A stretch of DNA of 64,000 bases from Nitrogeniibacter aestuarii (GCF_017309585.1 NZ_CP071321.1:4608001-4672000); one strand, 5' to 3'. Positions 8,622-17,179 are shown, counted from the stretch's first letter. The notes: generated by a model not told the origin, from the sequence alone. Made by a program: numbers and translations.

Positions 8622-9382
8622 AACTGAATCTCAACGCCGATCTGGGCGAATCCTTCGGTGCCTGGACCATGGGGGACGATGCGGCCCTGCTGCCCATCGT
8701 CGATTCGGCCAACATCGCCTGCGGTTTTCATGCGGGCGACCCCAAGGTGATGCGCGACACGGTGCGCGCTGCGATCGCGTCAGATACCAGCATCGGCGCC
8801 CACCCGGCCTACCCGGATCTGCAGGGCTTCGGCCGCCGGCCCATGCGCATGGCGCCGGCCGAACTGGAAGCGACGATCATCTATCAGCTTGCCGCCCTGG
8901 CCGGCATGGCCCGCACCGAGGGCGGCATGCTCACCCATGTGAAGCCCCATGGCGCCCTCAACAACCAGGCCTGCGAAGATCCGGCACTGGCCAAGTGCGT
9001 TGCGCGCTCGGTGCGCGACTTTGACCGCGACCTCATCCTGCTCGCCCCGGCGCGCTCTGCACTGGTCCAGGCGGGTGAAGAGGCAGGGCTGTTGGTGGCC
9101 TGCGAGATTTTTGCCGACCGTGCCTACACCGACGAGGGCCACCTGGTGCCGCGCAGTCAGCCGGGCGCGGTGCTGCATAACCCGGCGGTGTGCATCGACC
9201 ATGTCCGCCGCATGCTCGACGCCGGCGGCATCGTTTCCCACCACGGCAAGACCCTGGCGAGCCCGATTCACAGCATTTGCGTGCACGGCGACAACCCGGA
9301 CGCGGTGGACATGGCGCGTGCCTTGCGCGCCGCCCTGACGGCGGACGGCCACCTGTTTGCCCCCCTGCCCGAGATGGTCTGA
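8618..9382 (+). CDS. pxpA: 5-oxoprolinase subunit PxpA (LamB/YcsF family)
   Basis: The start is the ATG at 8618, overlapping the pxpC stop (ATGA). The product is 254 aa. It begins MKLNLNADLGESFG and contains ANIACGFHAGDP, SIGAHPAYPD and VKPHGALNN, the conserved blocks of the LamB/YcsF family. PxpA is the hydrolytic/ring-opening subunit of the prokaryotic 5-oxoprolinase. It ends the three-gene operon pxpB–pxpC–pxpA, whose order and overlaps are those seen widely in bacteria. Confidence 0.96.
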   Translation: MKLNLNADLGESFGAWTMGDDAALLPIVDSANIACGFHAGDPKVMRDTVRAAIASDTSIGAHPAYPDLQGFGRRPMRMAPAELEATIIYQLAALAGMARTEGGMLTHVKPHGALNNQACEDPALAKCVARSVRDFDRDLILLAPARSALVQAGEEAGLLVACEIFADRAYTDEGHLVPRSQPGAVLHNPAVCIDHVRRMLDAGGIVSHHGKTLASPIHSICVHGDNPDAVDMARALRAALTADGHLFAPLPEMV

Positions 9383-9415
9383 GCGCGGGTCGGTCAGGGT
9401 CGCCCGGCCCCGCGT

Positions 9416-11032
9416 TCAGGCATGATCGGCGGGGCGCGCAAGACAGCCCTGCAGTTCATTGGCAAAGCCCAGACCGGCCTCGGTGTAGATGTTGAAGGTG
9501 TGGTCGACACCCAGGGCCTTGAGCGCCTCTTCCTCATCCCGGTATTTGGTGGTCGCGGCAATACGGCCGGCGTAACCCATGTCCCGCAGACGTCGGGCGG
9601 CGTTGAGGTTGGCGGTATGTGCCGGCAGCGCCAGCAGCACCCATTCGAGACCGTCGAGCAGCGCCGGCGCACGGGTCCAGAAATCCGGGTTGGTGGCGTC
9701 CCCGTTGACCACCTGACGCCCTTCGCTCGTGTGGCGTGTCACCTTGCCGGCATCGATCTCGACCCCGGCCAGCGCATCCGGGTAGCTGTCCTGAATGGCG
9801 TCATAGGCCGCCGTGCCCATGCGCCCCATGCCGAACACCACCACCTTGACGTGGGCCAGATCGAGATTCTCCTCGCCCGGCAGGCGCTCGGCATGCTCGA
9901 AGCGCTTGAGCAGGGGGCGCCAGCGCAGGTAGAGCGCGTCGCGGACGCTCATGAGCGGCGCGCAGAGCATGAAGGAGAGGGACACCACCACCGCAAACAC
10001 CGCCAGCCAGGCGTCCGGCAAGGCACCCGAGGTGGCGGCCATGGCGCCGATGATCAGCCCGAACTCGCTGTAGTTGGCGAGGTTGAGCGACGTGCGCCAC
10101 GACGTGCTGGCCCTGAGCCTGAAGCGGCTGAACAGACCGAAATACAGGGCGACCTTGACCGGCAGCACCAGAATGAACAGCAGCGCCACCAGGACCTCGC
10201 TCCAGCTGGGCAGCGCGGTCATGCCCACACTCAGGAAGAAGCCGACCAGAAACAGCTCCTTGAAGCCGAGCAAGGCCTTGGCCAGCTCGTTGGCCTTGGG
10301 GTGATTGGCCAGCAGCATGCCGAACACCAGCGCCCCCACGTCTTCCTTGATGCCCACCAGCTCGAACACCGCCGCCCCGACCAGGGCCAGGGTAAAGCCG
10401 AACAGGATCAGCAGTTCGCCGTGGCCGACGCGTTCGAGCACCCGGAACAGCAGGTGGCGGGCCGGGATCAGCGCCAGGAGCGCGATGGTCCAGACCGACG
10501 GCAGCTTGCCCAGGGAGATGGCCATGAACACGACGGCGGCGATGTCCTGGATGACCAGCACCCCGATGGCCACGCGACCGTGCATGGCATTGGTCGCCCC
10601 GAGTTCGTCCAGGACCTTGACCGCGAACACCGTGCTCGAAAACGACAGGGCAAAGCCGATCAGCAAGGCCGTGGGCAGATCGAGCCCGGCCAGCAGCGGC
10701 AGCCCGGTGGCCGCCAGCAGGCCAGCCACTGCCGCGATCAGGAGCGTCGTCAGCCCCATGTGGGCGATACCCACGCCCCAGACCACCGGCTCGGCCAGCG
10801 ACCGGAGCCGCAGTTTCAACCCGATGGAAAAGAGCAGCAAGGTAATGCCCAGATCCGCCACCGCGCTGAGGAACTCGCCGCCCCGCGCACCGAACAGGTT
10901 GAGCACGAAACCGGCCCCCAGAAAGCCCACCAGCGGCGGCATGCCGACTGCCTTGACCCCCAGACCGCAGGCAAAGGCAATCGCGATCCAGAGCGGGTCA
11001 CTGTAGTGGATGGAAAGCAGCTGCGGGTCCAT
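9416..11032 (-). CDS. Kef-type cation:proton antiporter with NAD-binding RCK domain
   Basis: This 538-aa membrane protein has about a dozen hydrophobic helices in residues 10–380, typical of the CPA2/NhaP-like Na+/H+ exchanger domain. A C-terminal RCK/TrkA-N Rossmann domain starts near residue 405 (VVVFGMGRMGTAAYD, the GxGxxG NAD motif). The family exports K+ or another cation in exchange for protons. KefB/C are gated by glutathione adducts, while the related YbaL/RosB group is less well defined, so the substrate is left open. It faces pxpA convergently and stands alone. The next gene downstream of its promoter is divergent at 11260. Confidence 0.88.
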   Translation of the reverse strand: MDPQLLSIHYSDPLWIAIAFACGLGVKAVGMPPLVGFLGAGFVLNLFGARGGEFLSAVADLGITLLLFSIGLKLRLRSLAEPVVWGVGIAHMGLTTLLIAAVAGLLAATGLPLLAGLDLPTALLIGFALSFSSTVFAVKVLDELGATNAMHGRVAIGVLVIQDIAAVVFMAISLGKLPSVWTIALLALIPARHLLFRVLERVGHGELLILFGFTLALVGAAVFELVGIKEDVGALVFGMLLANHPKANELAKALLGFKELFLVGFFLSVGMTALPSWSEVLVALLFILVLPVKVALYFGLFSRFRLRASTSWRTSLNLANYSEFGLIIGAMAATSGALPDAWLAVFAVVVSLSFMLCAPLMSVRDALYLRWRPLLKRFEHAERLPGEENLDLAHVKVVVFGMGRMGTAAYDAIQDSYPDALAGVEIDAGKVTRHTSEGRQVVNGDATNPDFWTRAPALLDGLEWVLLALPAHTANLNAARRLRDMGYAGRIAATTKYRDEEEALKALGVDHTFNIYTEAGLGFANELQGCLARPADHA

Positions 11033-11259
11033 GAACTCGGTTCGGCGTGGTGAAACGTCTCGCCAGTGTTCGGGAACTCGCGGGCCGGGTCAATCGGACG
11101 GGCGGTCACACCCGCCCACGCATCGTGACACTCGCACGGTGGACAGATGGGCCGGGCATCGCGCAGCATGGTCGTACCCGTGCAGAATGCGGCTTCGTCC
11201 TTGCGCCCCGACCGCCCTGACTGCACAGCTTCAACGAACCCGTACGGAGTCGACACCGC

Positions 11260-12279
11260 ATGCCCATCTTGACCGTCCTGATCCTCTCCGTCATGGCACT
11301 GGGAAGTGGCACTGCCGCCGCCGAGGCACCGCCCGGGCCGCCAGTGACTTCGCCCCTGGCGGACACGCGCTGGTTCCTCGTCGATTTCCAGTCCATGGAC
11401 GATACCCAGGGCCGCAGCGAGAACCCGCAACCGCTGGCCTACACCATGGCCCTTGGCGCCGATGGCCGCGCCACCCTCAAGCTCGACTGCAACCGCGCCC
11501 GCGGGCCATGGGCCTCACAACCGGCGGGCGACGGTGCCACCGGCAACTTCACCCTCGGCCCGCTCGGCGTCACCCGGGCCCTGTGCCCCGATGACACCCT
11601 GGGGCCGAAACTGGCCCGGGACGCCCAGTCCATCCGGGGCTACCGGCTCAAGGACGACCGCCTGCACCTCTCGCTCATGGCCGATGGCGGCATCTACACC
11701 TGGGCGCCGCTTCAGTATCCGAGTTTCGACTGCGAGCGTGCCGACAGCGCCGCGACCGAACTCATCTGCACCGACGCCACACTGGCCGCACTGGATCGAG
11801 AACTGGCGCGCCTCTACGCGCGGGCACTCAAGACACCGGCCATGCCGCAGCCGGCGCGCAAAACCCTGATCGCGACCCAGCGCGGCTGGATCAAGGGCCG
11901 GGACGACTGCTGGAAGGCCGACGACCTGCGCCAGTGCGTGCTCGCCAGCATGCTCATGCGCATTCACGAACTGCGCCCCCTCGGCGTCCCGGAGCGTGCG
12001 GGCACGGACGACATCAGCACCGCCCCCTTTCTCCTCGACTGCAACGACGCGCAGATCAACGCCTCGGTCATCTTCGTGACCGCATCGCAGCCGTATGCCT
12101 ACCTGCAATGGAACACGGAAGGTATTGCAATGACAGCGACGCCGGTGGCATCGGGCAGCCGATACGCGGGCCGCTTTCTGGACACGCCGGTCTCGCTCTG
12201 GACCAAGGGACGCGAGGCGGTGGTAGAACATGGCAACACCCCGGCGCGAACATGCCGGCTCAATTCACAGGAGCACTGA
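11260..12279 (+). CDS. Secreted META–LprI–MliC-like three-domain protein (putative lysozyme inhibitor)
   Basis: This 339-aa protein has a Sec signal peptide (about 1–22, ending GTAAAEA). Residues about 30–150 resemble the META/HslJ domain (LADTRWFLVDF, LKLDCNRARGPW, LGVTRALC). Residues about 155–245 match DUF1311/LprI (FDCERADSAATELIC, LAALDRELARLY, QRGWIKGRDDCW). Residues about 255–339 match MliC/PliC (LDCNDAQ, VASGSRYAG, LWTKGREA). LprI and MliC are both periplasmic inhibitors of host or competitor lysozymes, so a dual inhibitor is plausible but inferred. Many cysteines fit an oxidised, extracytoplasmic protein. GGAG precedes the ATG. The small lipoprotein at 12281 starts 1 nt after the stop and is likely co-transcribed. 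Confidence 0.82.
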   Translation: MPILTVLILSVMALGSGTAAAEAPPGPPVTSPLADTRWFLVDFQSMDDTQGRSENPQPLAYTMALGADGRATLKLDCNRARGPWASQPAGDGATGNFTLGPLGVTRALCPDDTLGPKLARDAQSIRGYRLKDDRLHLSLMADGGIYTWAPLQYPSFDCERADSAATELICTDATLAALDRELARLYARALKTPAMPQPARKTLIATQRGWIKGRDDCWKADDLRQCVLASMLMRIHELRPLGVPERAGTDDISTAPFLLDCNDAQINASVIFVTASQPYAYLQWNTEGIAMTATPVASGSRYAGRFLDTPVSLWTKGREAVVEHGNTPARTCRLNSQEH

Positions 12280-12280
12280 C

Positions 12281-12499
12281 ATGCAACGGCACCTCTTCTG
12301 GCTGATCGCGATCAGCAGCATGACCCTCACCGCCTGCGGCGTCGGCGAATCCGGCACGGCGGCCGCCACGGCCGCCGCGGCCAAGGCCCGTGAGGCCGAA
12401 CAGGCCCAGCGCCAGATGCAAGACATCAAGTCCCAGCTTCACTCGGCCGAAGCACTGCAGCGGGACCGCGACAAGGCCCTGGAGGCCGCCGGCCGCTGA
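12281..12499 (+). CDS. Small lipoprotein with coiled-coil tail
   Basis: The start is the ATG at 12281 (MQRHLFWLIA), with AGGAG 7 nt upstream inside the end of the preceding gene. The product is 72 aa. It has a lipoprotein signal peptide with lipobox LTAC (Cys at about 19), so it is expected to be acylated and anchored in the envelope. The mature part is an Ala/Lys/Glu/Gln-rich helix (KAREAEQAQRQMQ) with heptad-like spacing, resembling Lpp-type small envelope proteins. It directly follows the META/LprI/MliC gene and may act with it. No named family is recognised. Confidence 0.72.
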   Translation: MQRHLFWLIAISSMTLTACGVGESGTAAATAAAAKAREAEQAQRQMQDIKSQLHSAEALQRDRDKALEAAGR

Positions 12500-12582
12500 G
12501 CAGGGCCACCATCCTTGGGCGCTGACCCGGTGTTGTGCTAAATTCTCGAGATTTTAAGCGTTCACGCTTCGAGGACACGCCC

Positions 12583-13599
12583 ATGGCAGCGCAGATCAGA
12601 CTCACCGTGCTCGACCAGAGCCCCATCCATCCGGTCGAGACCGCGCCGGGCTGCGCCAACGCCGGCCAGATGTCCATCGCGCTGGCCAAAGCCTGCGACC
12701 CGCTCGGCTATCACCGCTACTGGGTGGCCGAGCACCACAACAGCCCGCAGTTCGCCGGCCCGAGCCCCGAAATTCTCGTCGCCAGCATTGCCAGCGCCAC
12801 CACGCGCATGCGGGTGGGCAGCGGCGGCGTGATGCTGAGCCATTACAGCCCCTACAAGGTAGCCGAGGTGTTCAATATGCTCGCCGCCCTGTTTCCGGAC
12901 CGCATCGATCTGGGCATCGGCCGCGCCCCCGGCGGCGACATGCTGGCCTCCTCCGCCATGGCCTGGCCGGGCCCGCCGCTCGACCCCGGCCACTACCCGG
13001 CCCAGGCGGCCACGCTCAAGGGCCTGCTCGAAGGCAATCTGCCCGCCGATCACCCCTGGTCAGCCCTGCACATCAGCCCCACCATCGATACGCCGCCGCA
13101 ACTGTGGATGCTTGGCTCCGGTGGCGGAAGCGCCGCGCTGGCGGGCCAGCTGGGCATGAACCTGGCCCTGGCCCGCTTCATTTCCCCCGACCACTGCCAT
13201 CCCGGGATCTTCGAGGCGCATGACCGGGGCTGGCAGGACGCCGGCCACACCGGCAAGCCGAAGCGCATGCTCGCCATCGCCGGGTTCTGCGCGGACACCC
13301 TCGAAGAGGCCAGACTCCTGGCCGGCACCGCCGTCTACCGCAAGATGATGATGCAGGCCGGCGGCCAGGATGGGCTGCTCTCACCCGAGGCGGTGCAGGA
13401 CCAGCGCAAGCGCTTCTCGCCCTCCGAGGAGGCCACCTACCGCCATATCGAGTCGGGCTACACCATCGGCGCGCCGGCGCAGTGCCGCGATGAAATCGAG
13501 ACACTGGCCACGGCCTTCGGCACCGACGAGATCGCCGTGGTCACGGTCACCCACGACTTTGGCGCGCGGGTGAAGAGTTACGAGCTGCTGGCCGCGTGA
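12583..13599 (+). CDS. LLM class flavin-dependent oxidoreductase
   Basis: The preferred start is the ATG at 12583 (MAAQIRLTVLDQSPI) with GAGGA upstream. An in-frame start at 12535 would add 16 unconserved residues. The 338-aa product belongs to the bacterial luciferase-like monooxygenase superfamily, of the YhbW/MsnO8 type. It has the N-terminal LDQSPI, WVAEHHNSP near residue 45, and VGSGGVMLSHYSP and DLGIGRAPGGD for the TIM-barrel flavin site. Substrate is unknown. These enzymes use FMNH2 or F420H2, and F420 use would be unusual in this lineage, so FMN is assumed. The last 22 nt overlap the end of the convergent receiver gene. Confidence 0.9.
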   Translation: MAAQIRLTVLDQSPIHPVETAPGCANAGQMSIALAKACDPLGYHRYWVAEHHNSPQFAGPSPEILVASIASATTRMRVGSGGVMLSHYSPYKVAEVFNMLAALFPDRIDLGIGRAPGGDMLASSAMAWPGPPLDPGHYPAQAATLKGLLEGNLPADHPWSALHISPTIDTPPQLWMLGSGGGSAALAGQLGMNLALARFISPDHCHPGIFEAHDRGWQDAGHTGKPKRMLAIAGFCADTLEEARLLAGTAVYRKMMMQAGGQDGLLSPEAVQDQRKRFSPSEEATYRHIESGYTIGAPAQCRDEIETLATAFGTDEIAVVTVTHDFGARVKSYELLAA

Positions 13600-14006
13600 G
13601 GCAGGGCCCAGCCGTCCCAGCGCGGCACCGCCCGCCGGACATGGCCCAGTCCTGAGAAGGCGCGATACAGGTCAGCCAGCCGAAACGGCTTGGGTACGAC
13701 GGCATTGATGCCCACCCGGGCCAGTTCGCGCATCACGCGTTGCTCGGGCGACAGAGGGATGACCACCACCGGCGTACGGATGCCGTACTCGCGCAGGGCG
13801 CGTACGAACTGACCGCCGTGCATGAGCGGCATCTGCGCGTCGGTCACGATCACATCGAAGAAATTGCCTGGCTGACAGCAGATCGCCAGTGCGATCTGGC
13901 CGTTGCCGGTATGAATCACGTCAAAGCCGAAATCACGGCCCACATCGGCAACGATCTTGCGCACCGCAGACACATCGTCTACCACCAACATCCGTTTGGG
14001 TCTCAT
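13578..14006 (-). CDS. Stand-alone receiver domain protein
   Basis: The product is 142 aa and consists of a CheY-like receiver domain plus a 15-residue tail. The acidic pair is VVDD (residues 9–10). The phospho-Asp lies in DVIVTDAQMP (near 56). The conserved Lys is in VVPKPF. The usual Thr/Ser position reads VVIPLS, slightly off the norm. There is no output domain, so it should act by protein–protein contact in a phosphorelay or chemotaxis-like system. Neither a kinase nor a flagellar gene is adjacent. The gene overlaps the LLM gene tail to tail. Its promoter would be in the AT-rich stretch 14007–14115. Confidence 0.88.
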   Translation of the reverse strand: MRPKRMLVVDDVSAVRKIVADVGRDFGFDVIHTGNGQIALAICCQPGNFFDVIVTDAQMPLMHGGQFVRALREYGIRTPVVVIPLSPEQRVMRELARVGINAVVPKPFRLADLYRAFSGLGHVRRAVPRWDGWALPHAASSS

Positions 14007-14115
14007 GCTGCTTTGTCTTGCTGTTGTTCTTGTTGCAGCAGTTATCGACGTTTGCGGCCCGGATCTTGATGTTATTTGTCATATTTTTCAATGACATATC
14101 ATTTACTGGTTTAGT

Positions 14116-14475
14116 CTATCCATCATGCATTGGCGCTGGCGATACGCCCGTTCGAGGCACCTTCGTCCAGGCAGTCGCGACCCCGTTATGCGCGATGAAC
14201 ACCATTGCCTCGAACGGCGGCGCAGAAATTCGTACTTCACCACTGAGCACTCTGGCTTCGACACGCTCGACCGCGCTTCTGCGATCCATCAGCTCAGGGG
14301 GCACGTCCTCGAATTGCACGTACACCAAGTCAGAACTGATGACGGAATCGATTAAGGCCAACACGACGTCCGATTTGAGGCACCGGCCATCATGCACGTT
14401 GATCCACTCGTGGTCTTCCGAATACACGGCGTAGCCCATCTCGAACATGATGTCTTGAACTGAGTCGTCGTTCAT
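14116..14475 (-). CDS. Conserved-looking hypothetical protein
   Basis: The preferred start is the ATG at 14475 (MNDDSVQDIMFEMGY), giving 119 aa. The frame is open from 14514, but that extension overlaps the end of srkA. The protein is acidic, has no signal peptide or membrane helix, and no family is recognised. GC content around it is lower than that of neighbouring genes, and the downstream region 14007–14115 is AT-rich, so it could be a recent arrival. It is on the same strand as srkA upstream and the receiver gene downstream, which leaves room for shared transcription. Confidence 0.55.
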   Translation of the reverse strand: MNDDSVQDIMFEMGYAVYSEDHEWINVHDGRCLKSDVVLALIDSVISSDLVYVQFEDVPPELMDRRSAVERVEARVLSGEVRISAPPFEAMVFIAHNGVATAWTKVPRTGVSPAPMHDG

Positions 14476-14510
14476 GGGTCTGGGTCCGATACTCAAACGG
14501 GCACGATGCG

Positions 14511-15497
14511 TCACACCAGCGGCGGTTCATCCATCAGCGCGATCTGCTCGCGCAGGTTGAGGATGTGATCCTGCCAGTAGCGCGGGCTGTCGAACCAGCT
14601 GAAGGCATGGGGAAAGGCCGGGTCTTCCCAGCGCTGGGCGATCCAGGCGGCGTAGTGGATGAGGCGCAGGGTGCGCAGGGCTTCGGCCAGGTGTTTTTCG
14701 GCCGGGTTGAAGTCGCGGAACTGGCGGTAGCCTTCCATCACCACCTCGAACTGACGGCGTTGGAGATCGCCCTCGCCGGTGAGCAGCATCCACAGATCCT
14801 GCATGGCCGGGGCCATTCGGGCGTCGTCGAAGTCCACGAAGTGCGGGCCTTCGGGCGTCCACAACACGTTGCCACCGTGGCAGTCGCCATGCACCCGCAG
14901 CATCTCCACCGGGCCGGCCCGGTCGTAACAGCGGGCCACGCCCTCCAGCGCCTGATCGACCACACTCTTCCAGCTCGTCTCAAGCTCCATGGGGATGAAG
15001 GGCGTCTTCAGCAGCAGATCCCGCGCCTGCGAGCCGTAAGTCACCGGGTCGATACTCGGGCGTGACTCGAAGGGCTTGAGCGCGCCCACAGCGTGGATAC
15101 GGGCCATGAAGCGGCCCATCCAGCGCAGCACTTCTTCGTCCTCCAGTTCCGGCGCGCGACCGCCCCGACGCGGAAACACGGCAATCCGGAAACCGCCGGC
15201 TTCGTTCAGGGTCTTGCCCTGCAGGCGCATGGGGGTAACGACCGGAATTTCGCGTTCTTCCAGTTCGAGCAGGAAGGCGTGCTCTTCCTCGATGGCCGCG
15301 TCGGTCCAGCGGCCCGGCCGGTAGAACTTGGCAATCACCGGCGGGCCGTCCTCCACACCCACCTGATAGACCCGGTTCTCGTAGCTGTTGAGGGCCATCA
15401 CGCCGCCGTCGCAGGGCAGGCCGATGGCCTCAAGGGCGTCGAGCAGCGCGTCCGGCGTGAGGCTGGCGAAGGGGGTGGTATTCACTGCTTGGGTCAT
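14511..15497 (-). CDS. srkA: Stress response serine/threonine protein kinase SrkA (YihE)
   Basis: The start is the ATG at 15497 (MTQAVNTTPF), overlapping the stop of the upstream terC-like gene as ATGA. A longer open frame to 16346 is an artefact running over that gene. The 328-aa product has the APH/choline-kinase-like fold of YihE/SrkA: LNSYENRVYQVG, PPVIAKFYRPGRW (ATP Lys), VHGDCHGGNVLW (catalytic Asp, Asn) and HFVDFDDARMAP (metal Asp). E. coli SrkA phosphorylates proteins on Ser/Thr and protects cells against stress-induced death involving MazEF. Coupling to a TerC-type membrane protein may indicate a shared metal or redox stress response, which is inference. Confidence 0.92.
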   Translation of the reverse strand: MTQAVNTTPFASLTPDALLDALEAIGLPCDGGVMALNSYENRVYQVGVEDGPPVIAKFYRPGRWTDAAIEEEHAFLLELEEREIPVVTPMRLQGKTLNEAGGFRIAVFPRRGGRAPELEDEEVLRWMGRFMARIHAVGALKPFESRPSIDPVTYGSQARDLLLKTPFIPMELETSWKSVVDQALEGVARCYDRAGPVEMLRVHGDCHGGNVLWTPEGPHFVDFDDARMAPAMQDLWMLLTGEGDLQRRQFEVVMEGYRQFRDFNPAEKHLAEALRTLRLIHYAAWIAQRWEDPAFPHAFSWFDSPRYWQDHILNLREQIALMDEPPLV

Positions 15498-16255
15498 GCA
15501 CTGTCCTTGTCGGTGGCGTAGGGCGCGTGGAGATCGACCGGGGTGCCGCGCTTGCGCAGACGGATGTTGAGCATCTCGACCACAAACGAGAAGGCCATGG
15601 CGAAATAGATGTAGCCCTTGGGCACATGATGACCGAAACCGTCGGCAATCAACACCACACCCACCACCAGCAGGAAGGACAGGGCGAGCATCTTGACCGT
15701 GGGGTGCCCGGAAACGAACTCGCCGATGGGCCCGGCGAAGAACATCATCAGGCCCACCGAGGCGACCACGGCCGCAACCATGACCCCCAGGTGATTGACC
15801 ATGCCGATGGCGGTGATGATCGAATCGAGCGAAAACACCAGATCGATGATGATGATCTGCGTAATGACCGCAGCAAATCCGCTGGCGACCGCAGAAGAAG
15901 CCTCGCCCGCCTCCCCTTCGAGCAGTTGATGGACTTCCTTCGTGCTCTTCCACACCAGGAACAGCCCGCCGCCGGCGAGGATGAGGTCGCGACCCGACAT
16001 GCCATGCTCGATCAAGGGCACGGTAAACAGCGGCGCCGTCATGCCCGCCAGCCAGGAGAGCACCGCCAGCAGGCCGATACGCATGAACATGGCCAGAAAC
16101 AGGCCCAGCCGGCGGGCGAACTGGCGACGCTCGCGCGGGAGCTTGTCCACCAGGATCGAGATGAAGATGATGTTGTCGATGCCCAACACCAGTTCGAGCG
16201 CGGTGAGGGTGAAGAAGGCGACAAGCAGCTGTGGATCGGTGAGGAATTCGACCAT
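15494..16255 (-). CDS. TerC family integral membrane protein
   Basis: This 253-aa protein has about seven hydrophobic helices and the TerC/YgdQ/YkoY signatures ALELVLGIDNIIFISIL near the N-terminus and DLVFSLDSIITAIGM near residue 130. The paired acidic residues within helices (D in GIDN and SLDS) are the presumed metal-binding sites. Several family members export Mn2+ or load metal onto exoenzymes, and the tellurium link of the name is indirect. A short charged loop (about 105–120, STKEVHQLLEGEAGEA) separates the helix groups. It is translationally coupled to srkA. A terminator-shaped hairpin lies between its probable -10 box and the start codon. Confidence 0.9.
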   Translation of the reverse strand: MVEFLTDPQLLVAFFTLTALELVLGIDNIIFISILVDKLPRERRQFARRLGLFLAMFMRIGLLAVLSWLAGMTAPLFTVPLIEHGMSGRDLILAGGGLFLVWKSTKEVHQLLEGEAGEASSAVASGFAAVITQIIIIDLVFSLDSIITAIGMVNHLGVMVAAVVASVGLMMFFAGPIGEFVSGHPTVKMLALSFLLVVGVVLIADGFGHHVPKGYIYFAMAFSFVVEMLNIRLRKRGTPVDLHAPYATDKDSA

Positions 16256-16277
16256 GACGCGGCCCCGGAACGGAAAA

Positions 16278-16295
16278 ACCGCCCGGATGGGCGGT
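16278..16295 (-). promoter_or_regulatory. Terminator-like hairpin in the leader of the terC–srkA transcript
   Basis: On the minus strand the element reads ACCGCCC, loop ATCC, GGGCGGT, followed by a run of T at 16274–16278. It is a GC-rich stem with U-tract, shaped like an intrinsic terminator. It sits 23 nt before the terC start and only a few nt after the presumed transcription start of a TATGAT -10 box at 16306–16311. There is no gene upstream on this strand for it to terminate, so attenuation or mRNA 5'-end protection is possible. Confidence 0.5.
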
Positions 16296-16305
16296 GATGC
16301 GATGC

Positions 16306-16311
16306 ATCATA
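16306..16311 (-). promoter_or_regulatory. Probable -10 box for terC–srkA
   Basis: TATGAT on the minus strand matches the sigma-70 -10 consensus at five of six positions. It is 50 nt upstream of the terC start. No good -35 hexamer is visible at 16–18 nt spacing. Confidence 0.4.
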
Positions 16312-16387
16312 GCAAGGCACCAAGCTTTGCGGTGGGCGCTGTGCATGGTCGAATGTGCTCACGCGCCAGCCTTTTGGAAACCTTGCG

Positions 16388-17179
16388 ATGAGCCTCGATC
16401 TGATCTTGCCCGACAGCCTCGTGAAGGCATTCAAAACCGCCCGCCATGTGACGGTATTCACCGGCGCCGGTGTGTCGGCCGAAAGTGGCGTACCCACCTT
16501 CCGCGACGCTCACACCGGCCTGTGGGCACGCTTCGAGCCCACGGCGCTGGCCACTTCCGAGGCCTTCGAGGCCGATCCGGCGCTGGTGTGGGGGTGGTAC
16601 GAATGGCGTCGCTCACGGGTGATGCGCGCCGCGCCCAATCCGGCCCACGAGGCCATTGTCCGCCTCGCCCGCCATGTGCCGGCGATCAGCGTGGTGACCC
16701 AGAACGTGGATGACCTGCATGAGCGTGCCGGCAGCCGCAGCGTGGCGCACCTGCACGGACGCCTGATGCAGCCGCGCTGCTTCGCCTGTGGCACCCCCTG
16801 GCGCTATCCGGATGGAATGCCGAATGAACCCGAGGACGGCCGCCGTGTCACACCGCCTGAATGCCCCGAATGCGCCGGCCCCATCAGGCCCGGTGTTGTC
16901 TGGTTTGGCGAACCCCTTCCCGCGGACGAATGGCAGCGGGCGCTCGGGGCCGCCGCGGGCTGCGATCTGTTCATCACCGTCGGCACCTCGGCCATGGTGT
17001 ATCCGGCGGCGGAGCTGCCACGGATCGCGGCTGGACAGGGTGCCCGTGTCCTGCAGATCAATCCCCAGGCCACCGCACTCGATTCCCTTGCCGACTGGAA
17101 CCTGGTCGGGGCAGCCGGCGTTGTCCTGCCGGCCCTGATCGGGGCCGTGTTCGACGACGCCTCCCCGACAACAGGCTAG
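16388..17179 (+). CDS. SIR2 family NAD-dependent protein deacylase
   Basis: The start is taken as the ATG at 16388 (MSLDLILPD) with GGAA upstream. A GTG at 16355 would extend it by 11 residues. The 263-aa sirtuin has GAGVSAESGVPTFRD (NAD site), TQNVDDLHERAG, HLHG (catalytic His) and two CxxC zinc pairs (CFACG and CPECAG). Tyr71 and Arg74 (WYEWRR) occupy the place of the Y-x-x-R pair of CobB/SIRT5-type class III sirtuins, which favours removal of succinyl or malonyl groups as well as acetyl. It lies directly before the hydroxybutyrate dehydrogenase gene, so a role in tuning short-chain acyl metabolism is possible. Confidence 0.93.
   Translation: MSLDLILPDSLVKAFKTARHVTVFTGAGVSAESGVPTFRDAHTGLWARFEPTALATSEAFEADPALVWGWYEWRRSRVMRAAPNPAHEAIVRLARHVPAISVVTQNVDDLHERAGSRSVAHLHGRLMQPRCFACGTPWRYPDGMPNEPEDGRRVTPPECPECAGPIRPGVVWFGEPLPADEWQRALGAAAGCDLFITVGTSAMVYPAAELPRIAAGQGARVLQINPQATALDSLADWNLVGAAGVVLPALIGAVFDDASPTTG

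Noticed and set aside
9422..11053. 543-codon plus-strand ORF opposite the antiporter gene
   Set aside because: Composition rich in Gln, His, Gly and Arg as expected from the complement of membrane-helix codons; the antiporter on the minus strand is certain.
16256..16390. yybP-ykoY manganese riboswitch upstream of the terC-like gene
   Set aside because: The conserved aptamer bulges and the long leader are absent; only the hairpin with U-tract is seen.
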